The translations under genes and the position numbers were made by a program. The notes under the pieces were generated by a model. It saw only the letters and a list, made by a program, of their open reading frames with translations, was not told the origin of the DNA and did not search any database. From Kalmusia sp. IMI 367209 (Eukaryota > Ascomycota > Dothideomycetes > Pleosporales > Didymosphaeriaceae), in contig JAPEUQ010000030.1 in NCBI GenBank assembly GCA_027946365.1, positions 1 to 25,972 of the forward strand: a stretch of DNA of 25,972 bases. The letters run 5' to 3'. Position 1 is the first letter of the stretch. The number at the start of each line of letters is the position of its first letter. Shown here one piece after another: positions 10,263-21,377 of the stretch.

Positions 10263-11807
10263 ATGCTAGTTAATAAAAAGAAGTCTAGTATTTCTCCTAT
10301 ATCCTTTTAGGATTTAAATAATTTACTACCACTAAAGAAACTATCCCTATAACTAAAGAAAAAGATACCACTACTAAATAAACTGCCCACGCTATTAGAG
10401 TAAGAGATACCACTATTAGAGAAAGAATTATTATTTTTAGAGAAAGAGTTATTATCTCTCTCTAGATAGTCCGTTATACCGTAGCCTTTAGGTAGTAGCT
10501 AGAATACGCCTAACGACATAGATCCACTTAGAGATAATAAAGATAGAGTAGGCTTCTTACTTAATACTAATAAATTTAGTAATAGCCCCAGGGATTTTAC
10601 TAGAGATAAATTCCTCCTTATAAAACGTAGATCTAGTGTCTTAATACTATAGACGTTATATATAAATACACCAATATAGGAGAAGGTTAGTAAGAAGCCA
10701 GGGAAGCCAAATATTAGTAATATTATAAAGCTTCTAGACTATACTAAGGTAGTAGTTAAGGTACTCAAGAATATTAAAGAAATTATATATATAACCTAGT
10801 ACATTACCACGTAATACTTATAGGGCGGAATATAGTTTAGTAATAAGACTAATATACTAGTAATACCTACCCTTATAAAGATTATTAAAGATTAGATTAT
10901 TTTAAACTCATTTAAATTTATACTAAATATATTACCCAAGAATTTTAATAAGATAGACTATATATATTACGCCATCGTTCGGATCCGTGAGATGGTAGTG
11001 GTTAACCCTAGCGTTTCAACCTATAGTTATAGGCTATCCCTATAGATATATATAGATAGGGCAGTATTACTCTATAAATATCTAGAATAGATAACTATTA
11101 ATTATATACTACGTAATTAAAATCTTTAGGCTATGCGTGAAGGCTACGTGCTACCCTAAAAGGAGAAGGAATCATATATAGTAATATATAAGCGCCTAAA
11201 GTATAACCTTTAAAAGTATTTTTATATAGATAATAACCTCTTTACATTCCTAGATAAAATTAAAGAAGATGAATATCTAGTATATACGCATTAGCATATC
11301 TATAAGAGGTACCTAAACGTGGCGGTTAATAAGCAGTAATAGATCTAAGTACTTAAACTAATAGAGGTTTTTAGCATAAATATATAGGAATAGTACTAAG
11401 AGAAAATTTTATAAGCACGGGCATAGATGCGGAAGTACATAACTATAATATATACTAAATAAGAAGCCTAGAAAGCAGATGAGATAGTAGTGTTTAATAA
11501 TCTAGACTTAGAAATTCAAATAATTAACCTAAAAGGAATGGATAATTCTAGTAATAATCTTATAGACCTAACTATAAAGCGAATAGACCTTGATAATAAT
11601 AATATAAAATTAATAGACCTAGTATTAGAAGATGAGAATAAGATAATAGAAGAAGAGCTTAAGGCCTATAAAGAGTAGTACATAATAAGGGTTCTAGTAG
11701 TTAAAAAGGTTATATCGATCATATATACACTATAAACGTATTATCCCACACCTATAATATTAATATGTCTAAGGACTAAAGATAATCTAAATCCTAAGTC
11801 TTTATGA
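10263..11807 (+). pseudogene. RIP-inactivated gene, about 514 codons, heptad-repeat N-terminus
   Basis: One frame can be followed without a shift from ATG 10263 to TGA 11805-11807. About 30 internal stops occur, all TAA or TAG, none TGA. Over 10263-10991 the stop density is about 5% here against about 10% and 16% in the other two plus frames (hand counts). Codons about 25-75 encode seven-residue units rich in Leu, Glu and Lys (for example LLEQEIPLLEKELL), matching a 21-bp DNA period and suggesting a coiled coil. A Ser/Asn/Asp-rich linker follows (NTPNDIDPLRDN, NSPRDFTRDKF), then a basic segment KKPGKPNISN, then a long mixed region. Near the C-terminus lies the longest intact stretch, 11490-11678, with repeated DL/IDL-type segments (NNLIDLTIKRIDLDNNNIKL) and an acidic EDENKIIEEELKAYKE. 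ATGs inside the frame (10992 and near 11120, 11430 and 11538) have survived although TpG is rare nearby. The protein family is unknown; a retroelement Gag-like protein is one possibility. Confidence 0.6.
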
Positions 11808-11889
11808 TTTAATTGGGTAGATGGAAAGCGGGTTATAATTAACGATGACTATATATAGAATATAACCAACTAGATAGTTATAAATAAAA

Positions 11890-12592
11890 ATGGAAAAGCA
11901 GCCGGCCGCATAGGTTAATAGAGATGAGAATGATAAACCACGCCCTAATCCTAGTATAAATCTAGAGGACTCTAATACCTCATGTATTAATCTTTTATAA
12001 ATATTCTAGTTAACGCCTCAACTCTAAGGCGATGAGCTGGTATAGATAGCCAAGAGTAAAAAAATTAAAATACTAGAATATACTATCCTTAGGTAGTTAT
12101 GTGGTTAAGAACGCTAAAGGGGCGTTTATATATATACTATATACGCTCTCTAATCAGTTAATTATACCTGGCCTAACTACCCTTAATATATAAATTATAT
12201 ATAATATTAATAACGAAATCGACATCGCTTTAATCTATAATATAGATACTAGAGATATCCTAGTAAGACTAGCCTTATCAAATTAGGATAATAACCTAAA
12301 TAAATTATATTATATATATAAGCCTTTTAATCCGGCTGAGATGGAACAATTTAAGAATGACTAGACGGAGATAAAGAAGCTTTTAACTAAAAAGAAGATA
12401 AAACGCCAGCCATAAAACTATATAAATATACTTAGATAACTCTAAGTATACTTACACTTACGTTCTACCCCACCTGGCTAGAATACTGGTGGTAAACATT
12501 TAATTTAACCTTAGATTAATAGTACTATTTATATAGGACATGAGGTAGATCGCGCGGCCCAGAATGAAGCGGTAGGAGAACCTCATAAATAA
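11890..12592 (+). pseudogene. Second broken plus-strand frame, one-base frameshift, family unknown
   Basis: It begins 82 bp after the previous TGA with ATG 11890 (MEKQPAA, then VNRDENDKPRPNPSINLEDS). After about 60 codons the coding character moves to the next frame, consistent with one extra base near 12060-12100; the A7 run at 12058-12065 is the likely site. The second frame reads YVVKNAKGAF, NNEIDIALIYNIDTRDILVRL, KPFNPAEMEQFKND, a Lys-rich KKLLTKKKIKR, then RSTPPG-NTGGKHLI and ends at TAA 12590. CAG and CAA codons survive in both halves, so RIP damage is lighter here. Hydrophilic with no obvious membrane segment. Spacing and strand suggest it formed a pair with the 10263 frame. Confidence 0.5.
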
Positions 12593-12688
12593 GATATATT
12601 AATATATACTTAGGGGTGAAATGGTGTTAGTAAGGTAGGGTTAGATTACCCCTAGAGATGAAAAAGTGATGTAAGGACGATCTATAGG

Positions 12689-13450
12689 AGTAAAGACTCT
12701 ATAGAAGACTATCTCTAAGGATAAAGACTCTAGTAGACTACCCCTAAGGATAAAGACTCTAGTAGACTACCCCTAAGGGTAAAGACTCTGATAGACTACC
12801 CCTAGGGGTAAAGACTACCTAGGCTCAAAGACGTTTATGATAGACTTCTATAGGAGTAAAGACTGCGTATGAAAGACATTTACTTACCTAGGGGTAAAGA
12901 CTCTAGTAGACTACCCCTAGGGGTAAAGACTCATGTAGACTGCTTATATACTAGGGAGTAAAGACTTTACAAGACTATCTTCGCACAAGTAAAGACTTTA
13001 TAGTAGACTACTATAGGAGTAAAGACTCTATGGAAGACTACCCTTAGGGGTAAAGACTCTAGTAGACTATCTCTATAGGAATAGTAATAGACTCTAGGTA
13101 GAGTCAAACTCTATAGAAGTAAAGACTCTAGTAGACTATCCTTAGGGGTAAAGACTCTAGTAGACTACCCCTAGGGGTAAAGACTTTGGCAGACTATCAT
13201 AGAAGTAAAGACTCTATAGAAGACTATCCCTAGAGGTAAAGACTTTATAAAAGACTACCCCTAGGGGTAAAGACTTTACGGTAGACTACTATAGGAGTAA
13301 AGACTCTATAAAAGACTACTTCTAGGGGTAAAGACTCTAGTAGACTACCATAGAAGTAAAGACTCTATAGAAGACTATCCCTAGGGGTAAAGACTCTGGT
13401 AGACTACCCTTAAGGATAAAGACTTTATAGAAGACTACCCCTAAGGGTAA
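12689..13450. repeat. 29-bp minisatellite, about 23 units
   Basis: The unit is TAAAGACTCTAGTAGACTACCCCTAGGGG or close variants, mostly 27-33 bp; starts at 12722, 12751 and 12780 are 29 bp apart. About 23 TAAAGACT starts were counted. Many units end in the 10-bp palindrome CCCCTAGGGG; others have CCTAAGGA/CCTAAGGG or CTATAGGA/CATAGAA. Two units are expanded (about 12809-12860 and 13070-13120). The unit length is not a multiple of three and stops occur in every frame, so it is non-coding. It separates the 11.89-kb and 13.75-kb frames. Confidence 0.95.
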
Positions 13451-13744
13451 GAGGTTTAAACTAGACCTATAGATTTATAAGTACTAAACCTACTCCCAAT
13501 TAGTTTAGTAGATAATAACTCCATAAAATCAACGTTATATTTTAAAAGACCCTACTCTCCCTTTACCTTCTAATCTAATTATACCTAGAGCTACCTACTA
13601 TAAAGCGCAAAGGTATAAATAATATAAAAGTAATAAAAAGGTAATATATAATAATTAAGAAAGTTAGAGAGGTAGATTCCCTCTATAATTAAGCTGCGTA
13701 TATAAACTAGTAATAGCTAGATTTTAATTAACGTGCTTAGCCTA
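13451..13744. other. Short stretch between minisatellite and next frame
   Basis: Mixed AT-rich DNA with no repeat. The plus strand from about 13590 (YKAQRYK-like) may be the start of the next gene in another frame, but this could not be joined. Confidence 0.3.
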
Positions 13745-15714
13745 GATTGGAGCCTCGGTATTAATCAATCTATTAATAAAGCGTATAAATATCACCTCTA
13801 TAAGATTTTTAAAGAGATAGATATTTTTTAGTAAGATATAAATTATTAGTTACAGGTTACTTACTCTAAGGTATAAATATAGTAGATACTAGACTACCTT
13901 TACTAGGAGGACTAGACTTAGACTACCGTCGCTTTAGGCGAGAGTGGTAATAAGGATAGTATAAAGTAGCTATTATTTAAAAGCTAGGATAGTATAATTA
14001 GAGAAAAGGTAGAGCTTATTATGGGTTATTATTAAGTAAAAACTTTTAAAGAGTATTTCTAACATTTTCGATTACTAGAGGAAGAGCGTTGGTGGGTATA
14101 TAGTATCTATAATAAAGGTTAGTTTTACCCCCCTACTTATATTAGTTAAGGTAAGCTAATCCTAAGAGGTAGATATACTTTTACTATACCTGCGGATTAA
14201 GCTTTATGCTAATTAAGAGGATACTATACTTCTAGATAACCATGGCTAGATCTAGACTAAATTAGTAAGCCTATCCTTGAATAATGGTTAGCTATTCTAG
14301 GGGTTAAATGGGTTAGTTGAGTAGGAGATGCTAGAGCAACTTAGGCTTAGTAGTTAAGTAAAGTTTCTTATATAATAGCTGACTATACTATAGTGGAACA
14401 CTAGTTAGAGTCTTATAATTATAAGATAGTGCTATACCTTAATTAGATAGATAATCTTTAACATCTCCATGTTTAAATAGATGGTAAGCTGTAGGATAGA
14501 CGATATAAGTATAAATCTAGGCTAAAACCCCTTACTTATTCTATATTAAATAATACTAGTAGTATTAGTTCACTATCTTTAATAAGGTTATTAAGCTTAC
14601 CTTAGAAATCCGCAACTAGTAGGGACTGGTAGTCTAATTAGCTAATTAAATTAAGTTAACCAGCTTACCGCAGACACGTAGTAGAGGTGACGTATAGAGT
14701 CTATTCTATCCTAGCCTTAAGCCTAACGTAGAGCCTCACCCATCCAGTAGTCACTGAAGAGATTTCTTCTTAATAGTAAACGACGATGCATATTATGGCT
14801 TATATAAATAGATATCTATAGAGCTAGGTAGACGCTTCGTTGATATCTAGGCGCTCCTTAAGACTACGAAGTAGGAAGGGAAGCTTATAAATATCTTAAT
14901 AATATATATTAGTTAGTAGTTAAATTAGAAGCCTACCAGGGTCATTAATCGTAAGAATAATAAGTCTATGTTATGGAAGAACTTAGTGCCTGCGCTGCGA
15001 GAAAGGTATGGAGAAGAGGTAGAAGCTACCTTATAAATCCTTTAATAATGGGTCCTTAACTATATATATAAGAATAGAAAGGACTACACTAGTATAATAC
15101 TAGAGCACTACCTTTATAAATATCCAGTTAGATATAAAAACGCCTATAGTATACACTTTAAGTATAAGGTGTAGAGGGAGACGTTACTTATCATTATAGA
15201 CTTTATAGAGTTAACTTTTTAATATAAATACCTGGCCGACTTCCTTTTAGAGGAGACGTATATAACTAGTATAGATCTTTTACTAATAATTATCTAAATT
15301 ATGTATATACTTATCTACTAAATCTAGAAGTCGTTAATGACCTAGTACTCTAGTTAAAATATATAGACCAGAAGTTATTTATAATAATATAGTTAGTAAT
15401 CTAATAGTAGATCTCTAAATAATATATAAAGTGCTAGGTAGTCCTAGTAAAAGGAGTAGTTATCTATACGACTAAGGATAGAGTAATACTCGAGAATGGC
15501 TGAGGGATAGATAATATTTAAGACGCTCCCTAAAAGAGCTAAGTACCCACCTAACCTAAAGGTAAGGAGTATCTATAATATATTAGTAGCGTAGATCTTC
15601 ATCTCTCGTAGCGTAGGCGGTATTATATAAATATAAATCTATAAAAGAGTAAGACACTACTTAAACCTTATAATATAGATTATAAGCGGCACTAGATAGA
15701 GAGTTATTATATGA
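13745..15714 (+). pseudogene. RIP-inactivated plus-strand gene, about 650 codons, family unknown
   Basis: The first part, from 13745, reads WSLGINQSINKAYKYHLYKI, then ALGESGNKDSI, REKVELIMGYY, HFRLLEEERWWVYSIYNKG and RYTFTIPAD, and meets a TGA at 14318. Between about 14450 and 14760 the coding character moves to another frame. That frame continues TRSRGDV, SLFYPSLKPNVEPHPSSSH, then a TGA at 14755, DFFLIVNDDAYYGLY, ISIELGRRFVDI, NNKSMLWKNLVPALRERYGE, KDYTSIILEHYLYKYPVRYK and LLEETYITSIDLLLIII, through a Gln-rich tract (clusters of TAA/TAG near 15370-15470), to TGA 15712. In 14821-15298 about 6% of codons are stops, all TAA/TAG. The two internal TGA codons are not explained by RIP and may mark frameshifts. 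Trp pairs and charged motifs make it protein-like, but I know no matching domain. Confidence 0.5.
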
Positions 15715-15774
15715 TAATATAAATAGTCTTATTTTAAATAAGCTATATAGCCTTATAAATAATATTATTAATAA

Positions 15775-15800
15775 AAGGACCTAATATATTAGGTCTCCTT
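15775..15800. terminator. Palindrome with AAGG/CCTT extension
   Basis: A perfect 16-bp palindrome ACCTAATATATTAGGT at 15779-15794, extended by AAGG (15775-15778) and CCTT (15797-15800) with a 2-base bulge. It lies about 60 bp after the TGA at 15712. It may be a 3' hairpin, a recombination remnant or chance; the terminator label is only the nearest category. Confidence 0.3.
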
Positions 15801-16318
15801 AATAATTACTACTAGACTAATAACTACTACTAGACTCTACTAATTTATAGATTCTAAGAGTGAGCTAGCCCTGTATAGACTATTATAGGCTTATATAATA
15901 TTAAAGATAAAGGACATTAGTAAAATATAATATAAAATAAGTTTATTAATCTAAGGTAATTGACGTGGTTCCTCACTAGTCCGGATGGCCTAAATAGTGT
16001 AAAGTTATTATATAGATGGGGAGTACTAGTCTCTATAAATTATTTAAACTATATATTATCTTCTAGACTTTACATGTTTAGCGGTAGTGCTACTGGCGAT
16101 TTAATATTAAATAAATATATATTATATTTTACTTTAAAGTTCCTTTTTCTATAGTTTACCCCTAGGGTAATGGGTAGGAACTTAGTGTCTACTCTACTAT
16201 CTTTCACCCTTAAAAGTAGCTCCTCTCTATACTATTCTATTAATAATAAATCTATTATTAAATGAGATAGACCTAGGTCCGCTTAGTAATATAGACTAGT
16301 GCTAAACTTTATCTACCA
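15801..16318. other. Intergenic region with a less mutated block at 15960-16154
   Basis: Begins with near-repeats of ACTACTAGACT (about 15807-15840). The block 15960-16154 keeps several TG and CG dinucleotides (TGACGTGG, GGATGGCC, GATGGGG, CATGTTTAGCGG, CTACTGGCG), unlike its surroundings. It is open for 64 codons from a TTG on the plus strand. The minus strand also has a readable frame (RPSGLVRNHVNYLRL). I cannot decide whether either is real; the block may be a younger insertion such as a solo LTR. Confidence 0.35.
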
Positions 16319-16510
16319 TCTCTATAACGTCTATATCTATACCTATGATATCTATATCTATACCTATAATATCTATATTTATATATATATTCTATAATAC
16401 TTATATTCTATAACATCTACACCTATATCTATATCTATATCTATAATACTTACACCTATAATATCTATATCTATAATATATATATTTATAATATCTATAT
16501 CTATAACGTA
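16319..16510. repeat. CTATAN microsatellite
   Basis: About 190 bp built from CTATAT, CTATAC, CTATAA and CTATGA hexamers, mixed with ATATCT and ATATTT. Units of 12-18 bp such as ATATCTATACCTATA recur. It was probably a purer array before RIP. Confidence 0.85.
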
Positions 16511-16943
16511 TTTAATATACCTAATATATAAATAAGAGAGTAATAATAGTTTATCTAATACTTTTAAAAATAATGCTAAACCTAGGATAATATTACGCCT
16601 TATAAATTAAAGTAGAATAATGGTAAAGGTAGTTTTAGTAATAAAGAATAAATAATTATAATATCTTAAATAATATATATAGAAGATTAATTATATAAAG
16701 GGGATTATAAGTTTAAGGATAAGTAATAGATACGTAGGGAGAACCTATATAGCTACTAACTATATAGTAGTATAAGACTTCATTATAATAATAAAGTATA
16801 TCTCTTTAATAGTAGTTATACTACTAATATACTATAAAGTATGATATACGCTAACTATAAAAGTTAAAAAGCTAACTTATAAGTTATAGTACTAGAGGAT
16901 AACTATATATTCTCCTTTTTCTTAACCTTCTTATAATCGTTAG
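16511..16943. other. No supportable gene
   Basis: TA-rich with inverted stretches such as TATATAGCTACTAACTATATAG near 16747 and ACTATAAAGTATGATA near 16840. No frame can be defended before about 16944. Confidence 0.4.
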
Positions 16944-18429
16944 CTAGCCACTAAGGCTAATCATGTAATAGTTAAGCGGTTCTTTAATAATATAATAATA
17001 AGTTTTAAGAACTAGAGAACCCTATATAGCTATAAGTATATCTATAAACTATTATTTAATCTAAAGTACTAAATATTCTAACTAATAATTACTACTATAA
17101 GAGAGGCCTAGTACCTTATTATATACCTAATTACTAACCCGCCTAAGAAGCTTTTAATAAGAGGTAAACTTTAAAGACGTTATAAAAGATATCTTAATAT
17201 AATATTTTAAAAGACTATTATATAGAATTCTAGTTTTATATATTAAGTAGATCTTCCTTATCAGTGAACTACTAGATGAGGGTATAAAGTTATTATAAAG
17301 ACTAGATAATTTATATATATAAAAGATAATTATTAATAAGTAGATACTATTTTAAGAGAAATTTATAGTAAGTGGCCTATATATATTAGATAGAGTATAT
17401 AAGACGCCTTTAGTTAAAAATAAGTCAGCGTTCCATACATACGACTATAGTATAAATATTAAGATTAAGATAATAGAGTAACTATAATTAGTACTAAAGG
17501 AAACTTAATTTTAATTTAAAAAAGATGAATTTAACTCATTAGATAAAGAGATTAAGAAGACTATAAAATAGAAAGATATTATTATATCTAATAAGCTAAC
17601 TAAAAGTAAAATATTAAAGATTAATAATTCTTATATTAACTATAACTATTAAAGCCTCTTTATTAATAGACTTAACCAGCTATAAACGAAGTTAAAATAA
17701 AAGTATATTTTTAATAATATTAAGATTATCTTCTATATATTAGTGGTTAATATTAATTATCTAGATAGATAGTCTCTAGATTTATATGACGATAGATTAA
17801 TACGTCTATCTTCTAATTAATTATAATAAGGTTCTTAAAAATATTAAAACGTTAAGACTTTATCTTCTACCCACTTATATTTATTTAGTCTACGGTAACT
17901 TCTCATTGGCGTAGCCACTAGCGTTTCTTATAGATAACCTCCTTATAGTTATATATAGAAGAATATAAGCTACTAGTATAATAGAGTAAATATACTAAAG
18001 TATAAATACTTTTAGATATACTTTAATATTAAAAGGAGTATCTAATATAAACCTAATAATCTATTTATTATTAAGGATATTATAATTATAGCGCTATACT
18101 TCCTAATTATAATAAAGTACTATCTATATAAATAATAATAAAGTAAAATCACCTTTTATAGTATCTAAAAGGATAACTAACGTCTAATAATCCTAAAGTA
18201 TCTAGACTTTTTATTTATAAATAATAGTGTATTAGGTAGACTATTTAAAAGAAAGAGTATATCTTTAGAATAGAGTAGGTACTCTCTATATAGATATTAA
18301 GACTAAATAAAGATAGGTAGAGCTTCTTACTATCCTTACCTCTATCTTTTAGCTAATACGTTTCTTCCTTAAAGAGTTATAATATTATATATATCTCTTC
18401 TACTCCTTTATACTATTTATATTTTTTAA
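16944..18429 (+). pseudogene. RIP-broken plus-strand frames, possibly one gene, family unknown
   Basis: Two stretches read as protein-like with TAA/TAG stops only. The first is 16944-17267 (ATKANHVIVKRFFNNIIISF, TNPPKKLLIRGKL), ending at TGA 17265. The second, in another frame, is about 17371-18429 (SGLYILDRVYKTPLVKNKSA, KKDEFNSLDKEIKKTI, DLYDDRLI, NNSVLGRLFKRKSISLE, GRASYYPYLYLLANTFLP). Stop density in the second is near 9%, close to that expected by chance here, so coding is plausible but not proven. Lys, Asn and Ile dominate, partly because of RIP. No motif is recognised. Confidence 0.3.
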
Positions 18430-18731
18430 TATTTTAACGTCCTTTATAAACCTCTTCATATAGACGATTAATAGTCTCTATATTTAATTTAAAACTACTA
18501 GCTCTAAGGGACTATATATAGCGTTAGTAAAGGATATATTTATTTTAATTATTTAGACAGCTACTACTTACTAGTTTCTTAAAGTCCTTAATAGGCTTAG
18601 TACTTCATCCTACTTAGAATAATTAATAATATTAAATAGGGTGAATACTATTATTAATCCTAAAATACTTAGTCTATAAGATGTTAGTAACCTTAGCCTT
18701 ACGTAGTATCTTTCTTAATATGATAATATGA
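18430..18731. other. TA-rich spacer, no clear gene
   Basis: A plus-strand reading (VYKMLVTLALRSIFLN near 18680-18725) may be the upstream part of the frame that follows, across a TGA at 18729. Otherwise nothing defined. Confidence 0.3.
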
Positions 18732-19470
18732 ATAATCTTAAGTTATATATATAATATTTATCACCTTCTATTACTTACTAGAGGTCATAGTTAGCTACTA
18801 TAGTAAGGTATAGTTTAGGGAACTAAGTAGACTATAGGTATAAAGACTAAGTAATACTAAAAGGTTTATTAAAGAGATACTATAGAAACTCTAAAAGTCT
18901 TAAATAATTATTTTTATTACTAGCCGCCTCCATCGAGTATTAAACGAGGGCAGTTAAGATTAAAAAGAGAATAATAATAGTCTAGAGATACTATAACTAC
19001 TAAAAGAGTAATGGGAGTAGATAAGATAATAAATATAGAATAAGGATCCCTTTTTATAAAGATTTAACTCTTAAACGCCATTCTAGTTATTATAAAGAAG
19101 CCAGCTAATCATTATAAATTATAGAGAGTACTAGTTAATTATTCCCTACTACTTAGTATAAAGGATAATTATATCCTCTATTATATTCTTAACTATGTAA
19201 CGTAACTTTGCGTAGGATCTATATAATAGTTATATATAACGTAACCTAGTAGTAGGAAGGCCGTTCTATCTATAAAATATAATCTAGTTCTTAATACTTT
19301 ATATTATTATATAATATACTAGGGAGAAGACTATAAGTAAAGATTAATAAGTTGGTATAATTATTACATTTATATTTATATATTAGATTAAGTATATACT
19401 AGACTTCTACTAGGCCAAGGTTAGCTCCTAGAGGGTCATTTAATTAATAGGATTAGCCCCTATAGTATTA
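18732..19470 (+). pseudogene. RIP-broken plus-strand frame crossing the repeat junction
   Basis: A frame without TGA begins after 18731. It reads YHLLLLTRGHS, RDTIETLKVLNNYFYY, PPPSSIKRG-LRLKRE, TTKRVMGVDKIIN, KKPANHYKL, SSRKAVLSIKYNLVLNTLYY and SWYNYY, then GHLINRISPYSISHHGEA, in which copy B begins at 19456. All stops are TAA/TAG. The frame stays formally free of TGA further into copy B, but with many more stops. That it passes smoothly through 19456 suggests this point is not the end of a mobile element. Family unknown. Confidence 0.35.
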
Positions 19471-21377
19471 GCCATCATGGCGAGGCCTAGCAGCCTTAAG
19501 TATTTAATTATTAAAATAAAATATTAGGTGAAGTAATTATTACTATAATAGAATATAATTAACTTTAACTATAAGTTATCCTTCTATATTATATTACTAC
19601 TAATAGAGAATAACTTTTAATAATATAAAAAGCTCTTTATAATAAATAACTATACTATACTAAAGTATTATTAAATAATTTATTAGTATTTTACTAAGTG
19701 TCTGGGCGATCCGCTTTATAATCTAATATTTATAATAATATTAATATTAGCCTTCTTATCTATAACGCCTATTATAGTACCTAAAGTATAAACGTTTAAT
19801 ATAGAGTCTAAGAAAGAGACTAACTTATTTATAGTAAGCCTAGTGACTAGGATACTCTAGTTTCTATAACCCGGATCCTTTCCTTAAGACGACAGTAATA
19901 TGGATAATATAATATTATAGATATTAGAAATAATAAAGAAGATTAGTAAGTTAATAAGAGATAAGATATAGATAAAGCTAATAATTAATACTATAGAATA
20001 TAAAGGAGTTAGTAATTAATTACTATAAGAGCTAAACTAGATAGAGATCTTTTAAAATAATTAAGATAGTCTATATAATAGTAAGATTAGGCTTTAGGAT
20101 TAAGGAGTCCTACTTAATTAATATAAGGGCTTAATGTCCTTTAATTAGATATAGTAGAGTTTATAGGTTTATCTTTTAGAGTAATAATCCTATCTAGGTA
20201 AATGTTATACGTGGAGGTCACTTATCTTAAGTAGACTAAGTAAGGTAGGCTTTAGAAGGTCTAGTACTAGTCAATTAAATAATGGGTAAAAGCTTAGTCT
20301 ACTTTAATAAATTATATTAAAGCTAACGTTATCTATATTAATCTATATAAGAGACGAGTTGACAATTTAAGTTAACTATAGGAATCTAATAAAGACTAGA
20401 AACCTTCCTCCTTATATAATTTTCTCATCTCGGATGTCTCATTTATTTCCCTAATATCCCTAATCTTAGTAAAATATTATTCTTAATATAGGATATTATT
20501 TTTATTTTAGCATCTTTCCTATTTCGACTTTTCTTAATGAGATATTATTATATAACTACTAAGTTACTAACTTTACTAGTTTATCTAAAAATCTTATTAT
20601 ATTTATTATACCTACTATGGGTTCGCCCATAATTACTTATTATACGTAATTCTTTAACTTATTAATAGATACTATTAATATTCACTTCCCTTTTATAGTA
20701 ATTATTTTAATATTATTTAGCTTCTATTATACTATTAATTCTCTTACTAGATGCTTATAAAGGTATACCACTACCATCTTTTAACTTATCTTATAAGCTC
20801 TTCCTAATTATATCTAAAGCCCTTAAGCCTTTAGTTATATCTTATTAAGAATATACATCCATATTATTTCCGGAATCTTAAAATGATTCATAAATATACT
20901 TATTATAAAGAGAAGGGTTTATAATACTTTATAGATACTATATCTAGTTATTATACTAGTTATTTAATTACTTATTCTAAGTATAGTCTTTAGGTACTAG
21001 AGAAAAGAGTAGAAAAGGGTCTAAGTAGAATATCGTCGTATAGAAGGCTAAGCTCCTTATTACTAAGGAGTGTTAAACTACTATTATTATAAAGATTATT
21101 CATCTCTATTATAAATTATTTACTACTAAAAGATTAAATATATACTAGTCTTTATAATCTTCATAGCGTCTTCCGTAGATTATCTAAAAAGTAAAAGGAG
21201 ACCTTAAAGGATATAACTACTATTATTACTTCTAAACTACTACCACTCAAATTATTAACTAACCTAGACTAGTTATAGGCTAACTTCTTCTCTTTTAATC
21301 CTTTTTCTATTTTAACTTCTCCGTTTTCTAATTTTTTAATCTAACTCCTTCTTTTAGATTCATTCCATAGGTTCTAT

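Noticed and set aside
10230..10975. A minus-strand frame from ATG 10975 with few stops and a hydrophobic, membrane-protein-like reading (GFPGFLLTFSYIGVFIYN)
   Set aside because: It lies antisense to the longer plus-strand frame 10263-11807. Low stop density is expected there because plus codons rarely begin with TA after a pyrimidine. It remains a possible alternative, but both frames cannot easily be genes.
11490..11678. The 62-codon open frame as an independent small gene
   Set aside because: It starts with GTG and is simply the longest stop-free piece of the 10263-11807 frame; readable sequence continues on both sides in the same frame.
16319..16510. CRISPR-like spaced repeats
   Set aside because: It is a simple hexamer microsatellite with no unique spacers.
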